Notes: generated by a model from the sequence alone, not told the origin. Shown: positions 9,727-21,250, numbered from the stretch's first letter. The stretch: 64,000 nt of DNA from Rheinheimera nanhaiensis E407-8 (GCF_000296695.1 NZ_BAFK01000011.1:1-64000), one strand, 5' to 3'. A program made the numbers and translations.

Positions 9727-10419
9727 ATGATGCAATTAAACCAGTTTGCTGATACCCAGGCATTAAATGCGGTTTTTGCTAACCGCCTGACTGACATTTT
9801 ACAACAGGCCATTCAAGAGCGTGGCGCAGCCTATCTGGTGGTGTCCGGCGGTAAAACGCCGCAGGCGCTTTTTACTGCGCTAAGTCAGACACAGTTGGCC
9901 TGGGATAAAGTCACGGTGCTCTTGGCCGATGACCGCTGGCTGGACGACAGCCAGCCCGATTCTAATGAGCGGCTGGTAAAAGCCACCTTGTTACAACACA
10001 ACGCCAGTGCCGCCCGTTTTATCAGTTTATATGCCAACACCAGCACAGCTTTTGACGGTGCACCGCAGGTGCTTGAGCGCGTTAAAAACTTACCGACCTT
10101 TGACGCCGTGATCCTGGGCATGGGGGAGGACGGTCACACAGCGTCGTTATTTCCCTGCTCTGAGCAGATTAAACAAGGCCTGGCAGCGGATGCGCCGGCC
10201 GTGTTGGCGGTAGCACCTACCACAGCACCTTATCAGCGCATCTCGTTAAGCGCAGCGCGGCTACTGAACAGCCGCCAGCTGTTTTTGCATCTGGTGGGCG
10301 CCAATAAGCTTGCCGTTTTGGATAAAGCCATGGCAGGGGATGATGTCTATGCCATGCCAATCCGCGCCTTTTTACAGCATCCGGTAGCAACGGTCACCGT
10401 GATGTACACCGCTAACTAG
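9727..10419 (+). CDS. pgl: 6-phosphogluconolactonase
   Basis: 230 residues. The family signatures LVVSGGKTPQALF (about 38-50), VTVLLADDRWL and ILGMGEDGHTASLFP (about 128-142) are all present. It hydrolyses 6-phosphogluconolactone to 6-phosphogluconate, linking zwf and edd. A strong GGAGGA ribosome site at the end of zwf precedes the ATG at 9727; a second ATG follows immediately and could be used instead. Confidence 0.95.
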   Translation: MMQLNQFADTQALNAVFANRLTDILQQAIQERGAAYLVVSGGKTPQALFTALSQTQLAWDKVTVLLADDRWLDDSQPDSNERLVKATLLQHNASAARFISLYANTSTAFDGAPQVLERVKNLPTFDAVILGMGEDGHTASLFPCSEQIKQGLAADAPAVLAVAPTTAPYQRISLSAARLLNSRQLFLHLVGANKLAVLDKAMAGDDVYAMPIRAFLQHPVATVTVMYTAN

Positions 10420-10428
10420 GGGATAGTG

Positions 10429-12261
10429 ATGGATCCTGTAATTCAAAAAGTAACGGACAGAATTATTGCCCGTAGCCAAAAAAGCCGTGACATTTATCTG
10501 CAGCGTCTTGAGCAGGCCCGTTTAAAAGGCCCACATCGTGGCGTATTAAGCTGCGGCAATCTGGCGCATGGTTTTGCTGCCTGCAACAAGCAGGATAAAG
10601 CTGATCTGCGCAGCCTGACCAAAGCCAATATCGGTATTGTTTCCTCGTACAACGATATGTTGTCGGCGCATCAGCCTTATGAGCATTACCCGGCACTGAT
10701 TAAACAAGCGGTAAACGAAGTGGGCAGCGTGGCGCAGTTTGCCGGCGGCGTGCCGGCGATGTGTGACGGTGTCACACAAGGCCAGCCTGGCATGGAGTTA
10801 AGTTTATTAAGCCGCGATATTATTGCCATGGCGGCGGCGGTGGGGCTGTCACACAATATGTTTGACGGCGGTCTGATGCTGGGGATCTGCGATAAAATCG
10901 TACCGGGCTTATTTATGGCGGCCATGAGCTTTGGCCATTTGCCGTTTGTGTTTGTGCCGGCCGGCCCGATGCCATCGGGTATACCGAACAAAGAAAAAGC
11001 CCGCGTGCGCCAGCTGTATGCTGAGGGCAAAGTAGGTAAAGAAGAACTACTGGCAGCAGAGTCAGCCTCATATCACGCTGCCGGTACCTGTACGTTCTAC
11101 GGTACTGCCAATTCAAACCAGCTGGTGGTCGAGATGATGGGCCTGCATTTACCGGGCGCCTCATTTGTTAACCCTGGCACGCCACTGCGCGACGAGTTAA
11201 CCAAGGCTGCAGCGCGCCAGGTGACCCGCCTGACCGACTTAGGCACGGATTATCTGCCAGCCGGCAAAATGATTGACGCCAAAGCCATTGTCAATGGCAT
11301 AGTGGGCTTACTGGCCACAGGTGGTTCAACCAACCACACCATGCACTTAGTGGCTATGGCCCGCTCAGCAGGTTTTATTGTCAATTGGGATGATTTTGCT
11401 GAGCTTTCTGCAGCAACACCGCTACTAACGCGTATTTACCCCAATGGTCAGGCCGATATTAATCACTTCCAGCATGCTGGCGGTATGGCGCTGTTGATCC
11501 GTGAACTACTTGACGCCGGCTTATTGCACGAAGACGTACAGACCGTTGCCGGCCCTGGCCTGCGCCGCTACACCCAGCAGCCCGTGCTGCAAGATGGCAA
11601 GTTGCAGTGGGTGGATGCGCCGAAAACCTCTTTAGATCCAGACGTACTGGCTACTGTGAAAAAGCCGTTTAAAGCACACGGCGGGCTGGAAGTATTATCG
11701 GGTAACGTTGGCCGCGGCGTGATTAAAACCTCAGCGCTGCGTGAAGGCACTGAAGTGGTAAAAGCCCAAGCGGTGGTATTTTCCAGCCAGCATGAGCTGG
11801 ACGCCGCCTTTAAGGCCGGCGAGCTGAATAAAGATTGTGTAGTGGTAGTGCGCTTTCAGGGCCCTAAAGCCTGTGGTATGCCTGAGCTGCATAAATTAAC
11901 GCCGCCACTTGGCGTGCTACAGGACCGCGGCTACAAAGTGGCCCTGGTGACAGATGGCCGTATGTCGGGCGCGTCTGGCAAAGTACCGGCTGCTATCCAT
12001 GTCACCCCCGAAGCGGTAGATGGCGGCAATATCGCCCGCATTCAAAATGGCGACATGATTTTGGTTGATGGCTTAACCGGCAAGTTACAGGTACTGGTAC
12101 CGGATGAGGAGTTTGCCAAACGTCAGCCTGCCATTATGGACATGTCGGCCAGTTATTTTGGCATGGGCCGTGAGATGTTTGGTGCGCTGCGCAGCCAGTT
12201 AACCGGTGCCGAGCAGGGCGCCTGCAGCCTGTTTACCACTGAGGAGCATTTACATGGCTAA
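10429..12261 (+). CDS. edd: 6-phosphogluconate dehydratase
   Basis: 610 residues of the IlvD/Edd family. It dehydrates 6-phosphogluconate to 2-keto-3-deoxy-6-phosphogluconate using a [4Fe-4S] cluster. Cluster cysteines are in [16 protein letters not shown], near [13 protein letters not shown] and in [16 protein letters not shown]; the C-terminal [20 protein letters not shown] is also typical. The frame opens with GTG-ATG; I chose the ATG at 10429, preceded by AGGGGAT. Its 3' end overlaps glk by 8 bp. Core gene of the Entner-Doudoroff pathway. Confidence 0.96.
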   Translation: MDPVIQKVTDRIIARSQKSRDIYLQRLEQARLKGPHRGVLSCGNLAHGFAACNKQDKADLRSLTKANIGIVSSYNDMLSAHQPYEHYPALIKQAVNEVGSVAQFAGGVPAMCDGVTQGQPGMELSLLSRDIIAMAAAVGLSHNMFDGGLMLGICDKIVPGLFMAAMSFGHLPFVFVPAGPMPSGIPNKEKARVRQLYAEGKVGKEELLAAESASYHAAGTCTFYGTANSNQLVVEMMGLHLPGASFVNPGTPLRDELTKAAARQVTRLTDLGTDYLPAGKMIDAKAIVNGIVGLLATGGSTNHTMHLVAMARSAGFIVNWDDFAELSAATPLLTRIYPNGQADINHFQHAGGMALLIRELLDAGLLHEDVQTVAGPGLRRYTQQPVLQDGKLQWVDAPKTSLDPDVLATVKKPFKAHGGLEVLSGNVGRGVIKTSALREGTEVVKAQAVVFSSQHELDAAFKAGELNKDCVVVVRFQGPKACGMPELHKLTPPLGVLQDRGYKVALVTDGRMSGASGKVPAAIHVTPEAVDGGNIARIQNGDMILVDGLTGKLQVLVPDEEFAKRQPAIMDMSASYFGMGREMFGALRSQLTGAEQGACSLFTTEEHLHG

Positions 12262-13228
12262 GCAGCCTGCCTATGCAATAGTGGCCGATATTGGCGGTAC
12301 TAATGCCCGTTTTAGCCGGGTTGCACTGGATACCTTACAACTGGATAAAGTCGCCGTATACGCCTGTGCTGAATTTGCTACCCTGGCCGATGCACTGACG
12401 CATTATCAGCAGCAACACAGCCTGACTGAGCTTAAGCATGTGGCTATTGCCATTGCCTGTCCGGTGACTGGCGATCAGGTCAGTATGACTAATTTTTACT
12501 GGCAGTTTTCTATCAGCGCGATGCGCAGCCAGCTAGGCCTGGCCGCGCTGGAAGTGATAAATGACTTTACGGCCGTAGCAATGTGCCTGCCGGCCCTTAC
12601 CACTGAACAAAAAGTGCAGGTCGGCTCTGGTAACGTATTGCCGGGTAAGCCGATGGCCGTGCTGGGTGCCGGCACCGGGCTGGGCGTTGCCCATTTATTA
12701 CCGGTCAATGAGCAGTTTATTCCGCTACCGGGTGAAGGTGGTCACACGGATTGGGCCGCGCAGAATGAGCAGGAATGGTTTATTCAGCAAATGCTGGCAA
12801 AAGAATATGGTCATGTCTCGCCTGAGCGGCTGTTATCCGGCCCCGGCTTAGAGGCCATCTATAAAGCCTTAGCGCTGTATCATCAGCAAGTGGTGCCACC
12901 GCTTAGCGCAGCAGAAATAGCCCGTCTTGCTCTGGCCAATGAGTCAGAGCTGGCCAGCGCTACTGTGCAGCAATTTTTTGCCAGCCTGGGCAGCATCGCC
13001 GGTGATTTGGCGTTAACGCTCAGCACCTTTGGCGGCGTCTACATTGCCGGTGGCATAGTGCCCAAATTATTACCTCTGCTTGCGCAAAGTGAGTTCAGAG
13101 CCCGTTTTGAAGCAAAAGGCCGGTTTAGCGCATTTAATCGCCAGATCGCCACCTATGTCGTGACCGCAGAGCAACCCGGTTTAGTCGGTGCCGCGGTATA
13201 CCTGAAACAATCTTTGGCGAGTAACTGA
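12254..13228 (+). CDS. glk: Glucokinase
   Basis: 324 residues, equal to the E. coli type. It phosphorylates glucose with ATP. Motifs: phosphate-1 loop [12 protein letters not shown], catalytic-base segment [10 protein letters not shown], adenosine/phosphate-2 loop [13 protein letters not shown] and the glucose-binding GEGGHTDWA. The start at 12254 overlaps edd by 8 bp; the frame open from 12206 lies inside edd and adds no conserved sequence. Having glk inside the operon feeds free glucose directly into the zwf-edd-eda route. Confidence 0.96.
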   Translation: MAKQPAYAIVADIGGTNARFSRVALDTLQLDKVAVYACAEFATLADALTHYQQQHSLTELKHVAIAIACPVTGDQVSMTNFYWQFSISAMRSQLGLAALEVINDFTAVAMCLPALTTEQKVQVGSGNVLPGKPMAVLGAGTGLGVAHLLPVNEQFIPLPGEGGHTDWAAQNEQEWFIQQMLAKEYGHVSPERLLSGPGLEAIYKALALYHQQVVPPLSAAEIARLALANESELASATVQQFFASLGSIAGDLALTLSTFGGVYIAGGIVPKLLPLLAQSEFRARFEAKGRFSAFNRQIATYVVTAEQPGLVGAAVYLKQSLASN

Positions 13229-13229
13229 T

Positions 13230-13877
13230 ATGGCATTTGATAACTGGCAACTTCAACCTGGCACCCTGTTTGAGATGGGGCCTGTGGTTCCTGTAATTGT
13301 AATTAAAGACTTAGCCGATGCGGTACCTATGGCCAAAGCTCTGCTGGCCGGTGGCATTAAAGTGCTGGAAGTGACACTTCGCACACCGGTAGCGCTGGAT
13401 GCCATCAGGCTGTTAGCCGAGCAGGTGCCGGATGCAGTAGTCGGCGCTGGCACCGTTACCACAGCGGCTCAGCTGCAACAGGTGGCAGAGGCCGGTGCCA
13501 AATTTGCCATTAGCCCGGGTCTGACCCGCGAACTGCTGCAGGCCGGTAAAGAGGCGGCTATTCCGCTTATTCCGGGTATTGCCAGTATTTCAGAGCTGAT
13601 GGAAGGTACAGGCCTTGGATACAGCCACTTTAAATTCTTTCCGGCAGAAGCGGCTGGCGGCGTTAAAACGCTAAAATCCATCCACGGCCCTTTTGCCGAT
13701 ATCCGCTTTTGCCCAACCGGCGGCATTAACGAGAAAAACTTCCGCGACTATCTGGCGCTGCCTAATGTCAGCTGTGTCGGCGGCTCCTGGATAGTACCGG
13801 ACGACGCCGTAGCGGCAAAAGACTGGGGCCGTATTACTGAGCTGTGTCAGGCGGCCGTGGCGCAAGCCCGCGCCTGA
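13230..13877 (+). CDS. eda: KDPG/KHG aldolase
   Basis: 215 residues. A class I aldolase: Glu47 and Arg51 in LEVTLRT, the Schiff-base Lys135 in HFKFFPAE, and FCPTGGI phosphate binding. It splits 2-keto-3-deoxy-6-phosphogluconate into pyruvate and glyceraldehyde 3-phosphate. It starts 1 bp after glk and ends the operon before a hairpin. Confidence 0.97.
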   Translation: MAFDNWQLQPGTLFEMGPVVPVIVIKDLADAVPMAKALLAGGIKVLEVTLRTPVALDAIRLLAEQVPDAVVGAGTVTTAAQLQQVAEAGAKFAISPGLTRELLQAGKEAAIPLIPGIASISELMEGTGLGYSHFKFFPAEAAGGVKTLKSIHGPFADIRFCPTGGINEKNFRDYLALPNVSCVGGSWIVPDDAVAAKDWGRITELCQAAVAQARA

Positions 13878-13903
13878 AACAAACAGCTGAATAAAAATCC
13901 GCT

Positions 13904-13930
13904 AAAACGCCCGGTTTAACCGGGCGTTTG
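13904..13930 (+). terminator. Stem-loop after eda
   Basis: AAACGCCCGG, loop TTTAA, CCGGGCGTTT (13904-13929): a 10-bp stem with only a short T-run after it. Likely end of the zwf operon. Confidence 0.75.
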
Positions 13931-14032
13931 CTTTGAGTTAACCGCGAAATCAGCGTATAGTAGCGCACTTTTTCCGCTGTCCGCCTGCTTCAGGTCGGCA
14001 GCACACTGTTTTAACCTGTTTTGGAACACAAC

Positions 14033-15622
14033 GTGATATCAACTGCAAACATTACCATGCAATTTGGCGTTAAGCCGTTGTTTGAAAATATCTCAATTAA
14101 ATTTGGCGAGGGTAATCGCTATGGTTTAATTGGCGCTAACGGCTGTGGTAAGTCGACCTTTATGAAGATTTTAAGCCGTGAGCTGGAGCCCACCTCCGGT
14201 AATGTGTTTGTTGAGCCAAATCACCGTGTTGCCAAACTGCATCAGGATCAGTTCGCTTTTGAGCAGTATTCGGTCATTGATACGGTGATCATGGGCCATG
14301 CGGAGCTTTGGGCGGTGAAAGCCGAGCGTGACCGTATTTACGCCAGCAGTGAAATGAGCGAAGAAGACGGCATGAAAGTGGCCGATCTGGAAGTAGCCTT
14401 TGGTGAAATGGACGGTTATACCGCTGAGTCACGCGCCGGCGAGCTGTTAATTGGTGTCGGCATTCCGGTAGAGCAGCATTTTGGCCCCATGTCAGCCATT
14501 GCGCCCGGCTTTAAACTGCGGGTGTTGCTGGCACAGGTATTATTTGCCGATCCGGAAATTATGCTGCTGGACGAGCCCACCAACAACCTGGACATTAATA
14601 CCATCCGCTGGTTAGAAAATGTGCTGGCCGAGCGTAACAGCACTATGGTGATCATTTCGCACGACCGTCACTTTTTAAACAGTGTCTGTACCCACATGGC
14701 CGATTTAGACTACGGCGAGCTGCGCTTATATCCGGGTAACTATGACGAATACATGTTTGCCGCTACTCAAGCCCGTGAGCGCTTGCTGGCCGATAACGCC
14801 AAGAAAAAAGCCCAGATTGCCGAGCTGCAAACCTTCGTCAGCCGCTTCTCTGCCAACGCCTCTAAAGCTAAACAGGCCACGTCGCGCGCCAAGCAAATCG
14901 ATAAAATTCAGTTAGAAGAAGTTAAAGCCTCCAGCCGGGTTAACCCCTTTATCCGCTTCGAGCAGCAAAAGCAGTTATACCGCTTAGCGCTGGAAGTAGA
15001 GGGCCTGAGTAAAAGCTTTGGCGAGCTTAACCTGCTAAAGAACCTCGGCATGACCATCGAAGTGGGCGAGAAAGTAGCCATTTTGGGCGCCAACGGTATT
15101 GGTAAATCGACCTTGCTTAAATGTCTGGTTGGGGATTTAACACCGGAAGCAGGTAATGTGAAATGGTCTGAAAACGCCAACATCGGTTACTACGCGCAGG
15201 ATCACGCCCACGAATTTAACGAAAACATCAGCCTGTTCGACTGGATGAGCCAATGGAAACAACCGTCAGATGATGAGCAGGCGATACGCGGCATTTTAGG
15301 CCGTTTGCTGTTTTCCCAAGATGAAATTAAAAAATCGGTTAAGGTGCTATCCGGTGGTGAAAAGGGCCGCATGTTGTTTGGTAAGCTGATGCTGCAGCGG
15401 CCCAATATTCTGGTGATGGACGAGCCGACCAACCATTTGGATATGGAATCGATAGAGTCGCTGAACCTGGCTCTGGAGCATTACAAAGGCACCTTGTTGT
15501 TTGTCAGTCATGACCGCGAATTTGTCTCTAGCTTAGCCAGCCGTATTATTGAAATTACCGATAAAGACGTACGTAACTTTGTCGGCAGCTATGAAGAATA
15601 CCTGGCCGCTCAGGCGGTGTAG
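14033..15622 (+). CDS. ybiT: ABC-F family ATPase, YbiT type
   Basis: 529 residues (E. coli YbiT is 530). Two ABC domains: Walker [10 protein letters not shown] and GANGIGKST, Walker B ending [10 protein letters not shown] and [10 protein letters not shown], signature LSGGEKGRM in the second domain, and the inter-domain arm with many Lys/Arg (about 245-310). ABC-F proteins act on the ribosome in the cytoplasm and lack membrane segments. A TTG at 14021 opens the frame, but the GTG at 14033 aligns with YbiT and has GGA before it. Confidence 0.92.
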   Translation: MISTANITMQFGVKPLFENISIKFGEGNRYGLIGANGCGKSTFMKILSRELEPTSGNVFVEPNHRVAKLHQDQFAFEQYSVIDTVIMGHAELWAVKAERDRIYASSEMSEEDGMKVADLEVAFGEMDGYTAESRAGELLIGVGIPVEQHFGPMSAIAPGFKLRVLLAQVLFADPEIMLLDEPTNNLDINTIRWLENVLAERNSTMVIISHDRHFLNSVCTHMADLDYGELRLYPGNYDEYMFAATQARERLLADNAKKKAQIAELQTFVSRFSANASKAKQATSRAKQIDKIQLEEVKASSRVNPFIRFEQQKQLYRLALEVEGLSKSFGELNLLKNLGMTIEVGEKVAILGANGIGKSTLLKCLVGDLTPEAGNVKWSENANIGYYAQDHAHEFNENISLFDWMSQWKQPSDDEQAIRGILGRLLFSQDEIKKSVKVLSGGEKGRMLFGKLMLQRPNILVMDEPTNHLDMESIESLNLALEHYKGTLLFVSHDREFVSSLASRIIEITDKDVRNFVGSYEEYLAAQAV

Positions 15623-15643
15623 TCGCGTTAGGCGACCGTTAAA

Positions 15644-15670
15644 CAGCCGGCCTTTAAGGCCGGTTTTTTA
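15644..15670 (+). terminator. Rho-independent terminator after ybiT
   Basis: AGCCGGCC, loop TTTAA, GGCCGGTT followed by TTTT: an 8-bp GC-rich stem and T-run. Confidence 0.9.
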
Positions 15671-15816
15671 TTGCCTTGAATTTACCACTTGCTGTCCCCA
15701 TGTCTTTTTTAGCGCAGCTAAACCCGGTAACAGACTGTTTTTTCTGGCCGATTATTAAAAACAGCAGCCATTGTGCTATGTTTTGCCCTGTTGCCGCATA
15801 ACCAAGAGGACTTAAG

Positions 15817-16284
15817 ATGAAAATTAATATTGGTATTAATGAAGATCAACGTAAAGCTATCGCTCACGGTTTGTCGGTGCTGCTGGCTGACACCTACACC
15901 CTGTATCTGAAAACGCACAATTATCATTGGAACGTGACAGGCCCAATGTTTCAAACCCTGCACACTCTGTTTGAAACCCAGTACAACGAACTGGCGCTGG
16001 CGGTAGATGAAATAGCCGAACGTATCCGGGCGTTAGGGGAGTTTGCACCCGGCTCGTATAAAGAATATGCCAAGCTAACCAGCATCAAAGAGGCGGACGG
16101 CATCCCAACAGCGGAAGAGATGATTAAAGATCTGGTGAAAGGCCAGGAAGCCATCGCTAAAACAGCCCGCTCTATCGTGCCGACAGCCGATGATGCCTCT
16201 GACGAAGTTACCTTAGACTTACTGACGCAGCGCATGACAGTGCATGAAAAGAATGCCTGGATGCTACGCTCACTGGTGGCTTAA
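15817..16284 (+). CDS. Dps-family DNA-binding ferritin-like protein
   Basis: 155 residues. The inter-subunit ferroxidase residues are visible with canonical spacing: His37, His49, Asp64 and Glu68, in [13 protein letters not shown] and [13 protein letters not shown]. Members store iron, detoxify peroxide and sometimes coat DNA; this protein has no basic N-terminal tail, so protection by iron oxidation is more likely than DNA compaction. AAGAGGACTTAAG before the ATG supplies the ribosome site. Single gene. Confidence 0.92.
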   Translation: MKINIGINEDQRKAIAHGLSVLLADTYTLYLKTHNYHWNVTGPMFQTLHTLFETQYNELALAVDEIAERIRALGEFAPGSYKEYAKLTSIKEADGIPTAEEMIKDLVKGQEAIAKTARSIVPTADDASDEVTLDLLTQRMTVHEKNAWMLRSLVA

Positions 16285-16300
16285 ACGCCCATTCCCCCGG

Positions 16301-16318
16301 GGCTGGTGCATACCAGCC
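16301..16318 (+). terminator. Hairpin after dps-like gene
   Basis: GGCTGGT (16301-16307), loop GCAT, ACCAGCC (16312-16318), followed by TCGCTCTT. A moderate stem with a poor T-run. Confidence 0.45.
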
Positions 16319-16463
16319 TCGCTCTTATACAATTTATTACAGCTTTGCCGGCCCTTGTCGCAAAAAAAGCTAAGTATTTCTGCCTAAAGCTTGTAAAATC
16401 CGCACCAGCAGTAACACTTAAAGCTGTTAAGCCGTACCTGACAGCCACCGGAGATCTCGGCAG

Positions 16464-17309
16464 ATGAAAGCCTTGCAATATGCGCAGAATGTTGCGGAAC
16501 TCTTTGCTTTACCAGAAGGCTATTTACGCGTTAAGCAATTGATGGACTCTGACACAGCCAGCCTGGATGAGATAGCTGAAGTTATCATGCTGGATCCGGT
16601 GCTAACATCTAAGCTGTTAAAACTGGCCAATAGCGCCATTTACAACTTACCCTATCAGGTCGAAAGTGTTAGTAAAGCCTTGTTAGTGCTTGGGAAAACT
16701 CAGGTGTATAACCTGGTGATCAGCATAGGTATTGCCTCAGCTTGCAGCAAAATAGACACCTCAGCCATCGATTTAGAGCGCTTTTGGGAGCAAAGCATTA
16801 ATGCGGCGCTTATCGCCAAGTTTTTAGCACAAAGCTGTCAGTTAAAGCCAACGGATCGTTATTATGTCGCCGGTTTGCTGCACAATATTGGCGAAATGGT
16901 GCTGTTGCATAACAGCGCAGAACTGGCACATCAATGTCAGGAGTACTCGGCGGATGAAAAACCCTGGCAACGCCAGCAAGCCATCCTGGGCTGTACCTAT
17001 GCCGAGTGTGGTGCAGAGCTGCTACATTTATGGCAATTGCCCGACAGCATTGTCGAGCCGGTAGCACTGCAGCACAGCCACAAGTTTGACCCGAAAAACA
17101 AATCGCAATTAGTCATTTATCTGTCGGTGCGCTTAGCACTGGCCAACCAGCACCCGGAGCTTTATTCCACCCGGCAACTGGTCGATCCATTTGTACTGGA
17201 ATTGCTAGACCTGACTCAGCAGGATATTATCCGCGCCATTGATTTTTGTAATACCGAGGGGCTGTTTATCTTGTCTGTCTTAAACCCCCGCATCAGCACC
17301 ATTTATTAA
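16464..17309 (+). CDS. HDOD-domain signalling protein
   Basis: 281 residues, essentially one HDOD domain: IAEVIMLDPVLTSKLLKLANSAIYN near residues 36-60, then the helical core and YYVAGLLHNIGEMVLL, a degenerate HD motif. HDOD proteins are thought to act as signalling scaffolds in motility, biofilm and c-di-GMP circuits and usually lack phosphohydrolase activity. No output domain (GGDEF/EAL/receiver) is attached. Function beyond the domain is not known. Confidence 0.85.
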   Translation: MKALQYAQNVAELFALPEGYLRVKQLMDSDTASLDEIAEVIMLDPVLTSKLLKLANSAIYNLPYQVESVSKALLVLGKTQVYNLVISIGIASACSKIDTSAIDLERFWEQSINAALIAKFLAQSCQLKPTDRYYVAGLLHNIGEMVLLHNSAELAHQCQEYSADEKPWQRQQAILGCTYAECGAELLHLWQLPDSIVEPVALQHSHKFDPKNKSQLVIYLSVRLALANQHPELYSTRQLVDPFVLELLDLTQQDIIRAIDFCNTEGLFILSVLNPRISTIY

Positions 17310-17364
17310 TTTTCTCGCCGGCGCTGTATTACGGCAGCGCCTGGCCGGTTTCGTTTAGATACTC

Positions 17365-19059
17365 ATGAGCAGTGCAATGAAAAAGTCTCCGCTGTATACC
17401 GCCTATGCCGGTTCCGCTTTACTGGAAACCCCCTTATTAAACAAAGGCAGTGCCTTTACCGCTGAAGAGCGTCTGGCGTTTAACCTGGCCGGTTTGCTGC
17501 CACCACGCTTTGAAACCATTGAAGAGCAAGTTAGCCGCGCTTACCTGCAATACAAAAGTTTTGATACCGCCATTAATAAGCATATTTATCTGCGCGCCAT
17601 TCAGGACAATAACGAAACGCTGTTTTACCGCTTATTGCAGCAGCATCTGGAAGAGATGCTGCCGATAGTCTACACGCCGACAGTGGGTGATGCCTGCGAG
17701 CAGTTCTCTGACATTTACCGCAGCGCCCGTGGCCTGTTTATCAGCTACAACGATCTCTATCAGCTGGATGATGTACTGCGTAATGCCACCAAGCGCAAAG
17801 TAAAGGTAATTGTCGTGACAGACGGCGAGCGCGTGCTGGGCCTGGGCGATCAGGGCATTGGCGGTATGGGTATTTCTATCGGCAAGCTGTCACTTTACAC
17901 CGCCTGTGGCGGCATTAGCCCAGCCTATACTTTACCGGTGATGCTGGATGTAGGCACCAATAATGAAAAGCTGTTAAACGATCCTATGTATATGGGATTA
18001 CGGCAAAAGCGTGTTAGTCAGACTGAATACGATGAGTTTGTCGACTTGTTTATTCAGGCGGTAAAGCGCCGCTGGCCAGAGGCGATTATTCAGTTTGAAG
18101 ACTTTGCCCAGCCGAACGCTATGCCGCTGCTGCAGCGCTACCGCGAGCAGGTATGCTGCTTTAACGATGATATTCAGGGCACGGCAGCGGTAACGGTAGG
18201 TACCTTACTGGCAGCCTGTCGGACCAAAGGCGTTAAATTATCGGCGCAAAAAGTGGTGTTTGTTGGTGCTGGCTCGGCGGGTTGTGGTATTGCTGAGCAA
18301 GTCATCAGCCAAATGGTGGCCGAAGGCATTAGCGAGCAACAGGCCCGTAGCCAAATCTATATGATTGACCGGCTTGGCCTGCTGACCGACACCACACCTG
18401 GCCTGCGCGATTTTCAGCAAGCGCTGGTACAATCGTCCGAGGCTATCGCCAACTGGAGCTACAGCAGCGAGTATCCCAGCCTGCGCGATGTAATGAACTG
18501 CGCTCAACCCGGCGTGTTAATTGGTGTATCCGGTCAGGCCGGCTTATTTACCGAAGCGGTGGTGCGGGCAATGAAAAAAGGCTGCGAAACGCCGATCATA
18601 TTCCCACTGTCAAACCCGTCACGGCAGGTTGAAGCCACACCAGAGCAGGTCATTAGCTGGACAGAGGGCGATGTGATTATCGCCACCGGCAGTCCCTTTG
18701 CGCCGGTAGAATACCAAGGTAAACGCTACCCAATCGCGCAGTGTAATAACAGCTATATTTTTCCCGGCATTGGTCTGGGTGTGATTGCCTGTAAAGCCCG
18801 TATTATCAGTGATGAAATGCTGCGCGCCGCCAGTAAAACGCTGGCTGAAGCCTCACCACGCGCCAATACCGGCGAGGGTGGCTTATTGCCACCTTTTACC
18901 GCCCTGGCTGATTTAAGCAAACAAATTGCGTTTAATGTGGCAAAAGTGGCGATGCAGCAAGGCCTGGCGTTAGAGCTTGACGATGCACTGCTACGGCAGA
19001 AAATTGATGACAATTTCTGGACGCCGCAGTACCGCCAGTATAAACGCGTCAGTGCCTGA
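17365..19059 (+). CDS. maeA: NAD-dependent malic enzyme (oxaloacetate-decarboxylating)
   Basis: 564 residues, the size of E. coli MaeA (565). It decarboxylates malate to pyruvate and CO2 with NAD+. The Tyr of [12 protein letters not shown], the catalytic Lys region [17 protein letters not shown], metal-binding FEDFAQPNA and [12 protein letters not shown], and the nucleotide fold [15 protein letters not shown] are all present. A second ATG lies four codons in. Gluconeogenic or anaplerotic balancing with pykA is a plausible role. Confidence 0.93.
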   Translation: MSSAMKKSPLYTAYAGSALLETPLLNKGSAFTAEERLAFNLAGLLPPRFETIEEQVSRAYLQYKSFDTAINKHIYLRAIQDNNETLFYRLLQQHLEEMLPIVYTPTVGDACEQFSDIYRSARGLFISYNDLYQLDDVLRNATKRKVKVIVVTDGERVLGLGDQGIGGMGISIGKLSLYTACGGISPAYTLPVMLDVGTNNEKLLNDPMYMGLRQKRVSQTEYDEFVDLFIQAVKRRWPEAIIQFEDFAQPNAMPLLQRYREQVCCFNDDIQGTAAVTVGTLLAACRTKGVKLSAQKVVFVGAGSAGCGIAEQVISQMVAEGISEQQARSQIYMIDRLGLLTDTTPGLRDFQQALVQSSEAIANWSYSSEYPSLRDVMNCAQPGVLIGVSGQAGLFTEAVVRAMKKGCETPIIFPLSNPSRQVEATPEQVISWTEGDVIIATGSPFAPVEYQGKRYPIAQCNNSYIFPGIGLGVIACKARIISDEMLRAASKTLAEASPRANTGEGGLLPPFTALADLSKQIAFNVAKVAMQQGLALELDDALLRQKIDDNFWTPQYRQYKRVSA

Positions 19060-19152
19060 CGCTGACAAAGCTGGTTACAAATTGTTTTAGACTAACGCCC
19101 GCGCAGAGGGTAGGCTTGTTGAGTTAATAACCAAAACAACAAGGACCCTTTT

Positions 19153-21021
19153 ATGCGTAAGTCTCTGTTAGCGCTGGCAATAGCCGGTATTATCAGCGGT
19201 TGCGGCCCAGCGCCTCAGCCGCCTGCTTCACAACAACAAGCGGCTGCCCCCACCACAGAAGTTGCAGCTGCGCAGCAATCAGAAACCGAACGGCTTAACC
19301 AGTGGTTTGAAGAAAAGTACGAGCAGCAGTTGCAGCAAAGCCCGTTGCAAATGACCTTTTTGGGCCGTAAAGATAAGTATGATCAGGTTGACGACACCTC
19401 CATTGAGGCAGAAGACGCACAGTTGGCCTGGCTGGCCGACAGCGTAGCAGAGCTAAAAGCAAATTTTGATTACAGTAAACTCGATTTAGAAGCGCAAACC
19501 TCTTACGACATCTGGGTATACCAGTATGAACAAGCCAAAGAGGGCGTGCCGTTTCGCAAAAATGCGTATATTTTCACGCAGATGCAGGGTATTCATGCCA
19601 TGCTGCCGCAAATTATGATCAACTTTCATAAGGTTGATACCGCCGAAGATATGCAGGCTTATGTTAAACGGATAGAAGGCATCAGCCGCGCTATTACCCA
19701 ATTGCTGCAGCGCGCACAGGATAACGCCAGCCACGATGTACGCCCGCCCAAATTTGCCTATGACGGTGTATTGGAGCAAATTACTAATCTGATTAACGGC
19801 GCGCCTTTTACTGACAGCGAGCAAGACATCCCGCTGTGGAGTGATGCCAAGGGGAAAATTGATGCCCTGGTAAAAGCCGACAAACTAAGTGACGAGCAGG
19901 CGCAGCAGCTAACGGAGCAAACCCGGGTAGCGCTGCAAAGCCATTTTTTACCGGCCTATACGGCATTAAAACAGTGGTTAGAGCAGGATGTGGCGAAAAG
20001 CGAGCAGATAGCCACCGGTGTGGGTAAGCAAAAAGACGGTAAAGCTTATTACGACTACCGCCTAAAAGTGTCGACCACCACTGATCTGACCGCGGAGCAA
20101 ATTCACCAGATTGGTTTGGACGAAGTTGAACGTCTGACAGCAGAAATGATCGCCATTAAAGACAAGGTGGGTTTTAAAGGTGATTTAAAAGCGTTTTTCA
20201 AATTTATCAAAGACGATGATCAGTTTTATTATCCGGACACTGACGAGGGGCGCGAAGGCTACCTGGAAGACTCCCGCCAGTATCTGGCTTTTATTAACGA
20301 AAAACTGCCACAATATTTTGGCATTTTACCCAAAGCCGATTTGATCGTAAAACGGGTAGAGCCGTTTCGTGAACAACCAGGTGCAGCCCAGCATTACTTC
20401 CCCGGCACACCCGATGGCGCAAGGCCAGGCATTTACTACGCGCATTTATCGGATATGCGCTCTATGCCGAAAAATGAAATGGAAGCCATTGCCTACCATG
20501 AGGGTAACCCAGGGCATCATATGCAAATCTCTATCGCGCAGGAGCTGACATCAGTTCCCACCTTCCGCACCCAGGCCGGCTTTACCGCCTATGTAGAGGG
20601 CTGGGCACTGTATTCAGAGCTGTTGGCCAAGGAAATGGGCGCTTATCAAAACCCTTATTCCGATTTTGGCCGGCTGATCACTGAAATGTGGCGGGCCGTG
20701 CGCTTAGTGGTCGACACCGGCCTGCACAGCAAAGGCTGGACCGAGCAACAGGCCATTGATTACTTCCTGGAGAAAACGCCAATTGCACAGGGCGCGGTGA
20801 TTTCCGAAGTGCGCCGCTATATCGTCTGGCCCGGCCAGGCAACGGCCTACAAAATTGGCATGATTAAAATACTTGAGCTTCGTGCCAAAGCTCAGCAGCA
20901 GTTAGGTGACAAGTTTGATATCCGCGCCTTTCACGACACTATCTTAGGTGGCGGTGCACTGCCGCTGAATGTACTGGAAAAGCGGGTAGATAACTGGATA
21001 GCCAGTGTAAAAGCCAGCTAA
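19153..21021 (+). CDS. DUF885 lipoprotein, predicted zinc metallopeptidase
   Basis: 622 residues. A lipoprotein signal peptide with lipobox ISGC gives Cys17 as the mature N-terminus; the next residue is Gly rather than Asp, favouring outer membrane sorting. A low-complexity Pro/Gln/Ala spacer (about 20-45) leads into the DUF885 domain, which contains the metal-binding motif HEGNPGHH (449-456) and a downstream Glu in YVEGWALYSE. DUF885 proteins are regarded as M3/M32-like metallopeptidases; the substrate is unknown. ACAAGGA precedes the ATG. Confidence 0.85.
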   Translation: MRKSLLALAIAGIISGCGPAPQPPASQQQAAAPTTEVAAAQQSETERLNQWFEEKYEQQLQQSPLQMTFLGRKDKYDQVDDTSIEAEDAQLAWLADSVAELKANFDYSKLDLEAQTSYDIWVYQYEQAKEGVPFRKNAYIFTQMQGIHAMLPQIMINFHKVDTAEDMQAYVKRIEGISRAITQLLQRAQDNASHDVRPPKFAYDGVLEQITNLINGAPFTDSEQDIPLWSDAKGKIDALVKADKLSDEQAQQLTEQTRVALQSHFLPAYTALKQWLEQDVAKSEQIATGVGKQKDGKAYYDYRLKVSTTTDLTAEQIHQIGLDEVERLTAEMIAIKDKVGFKGDLKAFFKFIKDDDQFYYPDTDEGREGYLEDSRQYLAFINEKLPQYFGILPKADLIVKRVEPFREQPGAAQHYFPGTPDGARPGIYYAHLSDMRSMPKNEMEAIAYHEGNPGHHMQISIAQELTSVPTFRTQAGFTAYVEGWALYSELLAKEMGAYQNPYSDFGRLITEMWRAVRLVVDTGLHSKGWTEQQAIDYFLEKTPIAQGAVISEVRRYIVWPGQATAYKIGMIKILELRAKAQQQLGDKFDIRAFHDTILGGGALPLNVLEKRVDNWIASVKAS

Positions 21022-21073
21022 ACCAGCCCGCTCTGGCTAAACCGTAAAGCGCAGCCGCGTTTTAGCGGTAATT

Positions 21074-21107
21074 AAAGGCTGTTCATCGCGTATGAACAGC
21101 CTTTTTT
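21074..21107 (+). terminator. Rho-independent terminator
   Basis: AAAGGCTGTTCA, loop of 7, TGAACAGCCTTTTTT: a 12-bp stem with T-run after the DUF885 gene. Confidence 0.9.
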
Positions 21108-21127
21108 GATCACGTCATCACGATTTC

Positions 21128-21214
21128 CGTATAGTAAGCAGCCATTCAACCAGCGCTTGGTAAAGACAGGGTAAAGAGCATTGCTGTAGTTAAGCTTTGC
21201 TTCGTATAGTAAGC
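21128..21214. repeat. 12-bp direct repeat upstream of efflux operon
   Basis: CGTATAGTAAGC occurs at 21128-21139 and 21203-21214, 75 bp apart, in the promoter region of the RND operon. Each copy contains a TATAGT -10-like hexamer; they may be two promoters or regulator sites. Confidence 0.4.
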
Positions 21215-21250
21215 GCTGCTTTTGCATCATATTAAATTAAAGGATAGAAC

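Noticed and set aside
13289-13305. TGTAATTGTAATTAAAG inside eda resembling a HexR box
   Set aside because: Not palindromic and lies within conserved coding sequence.
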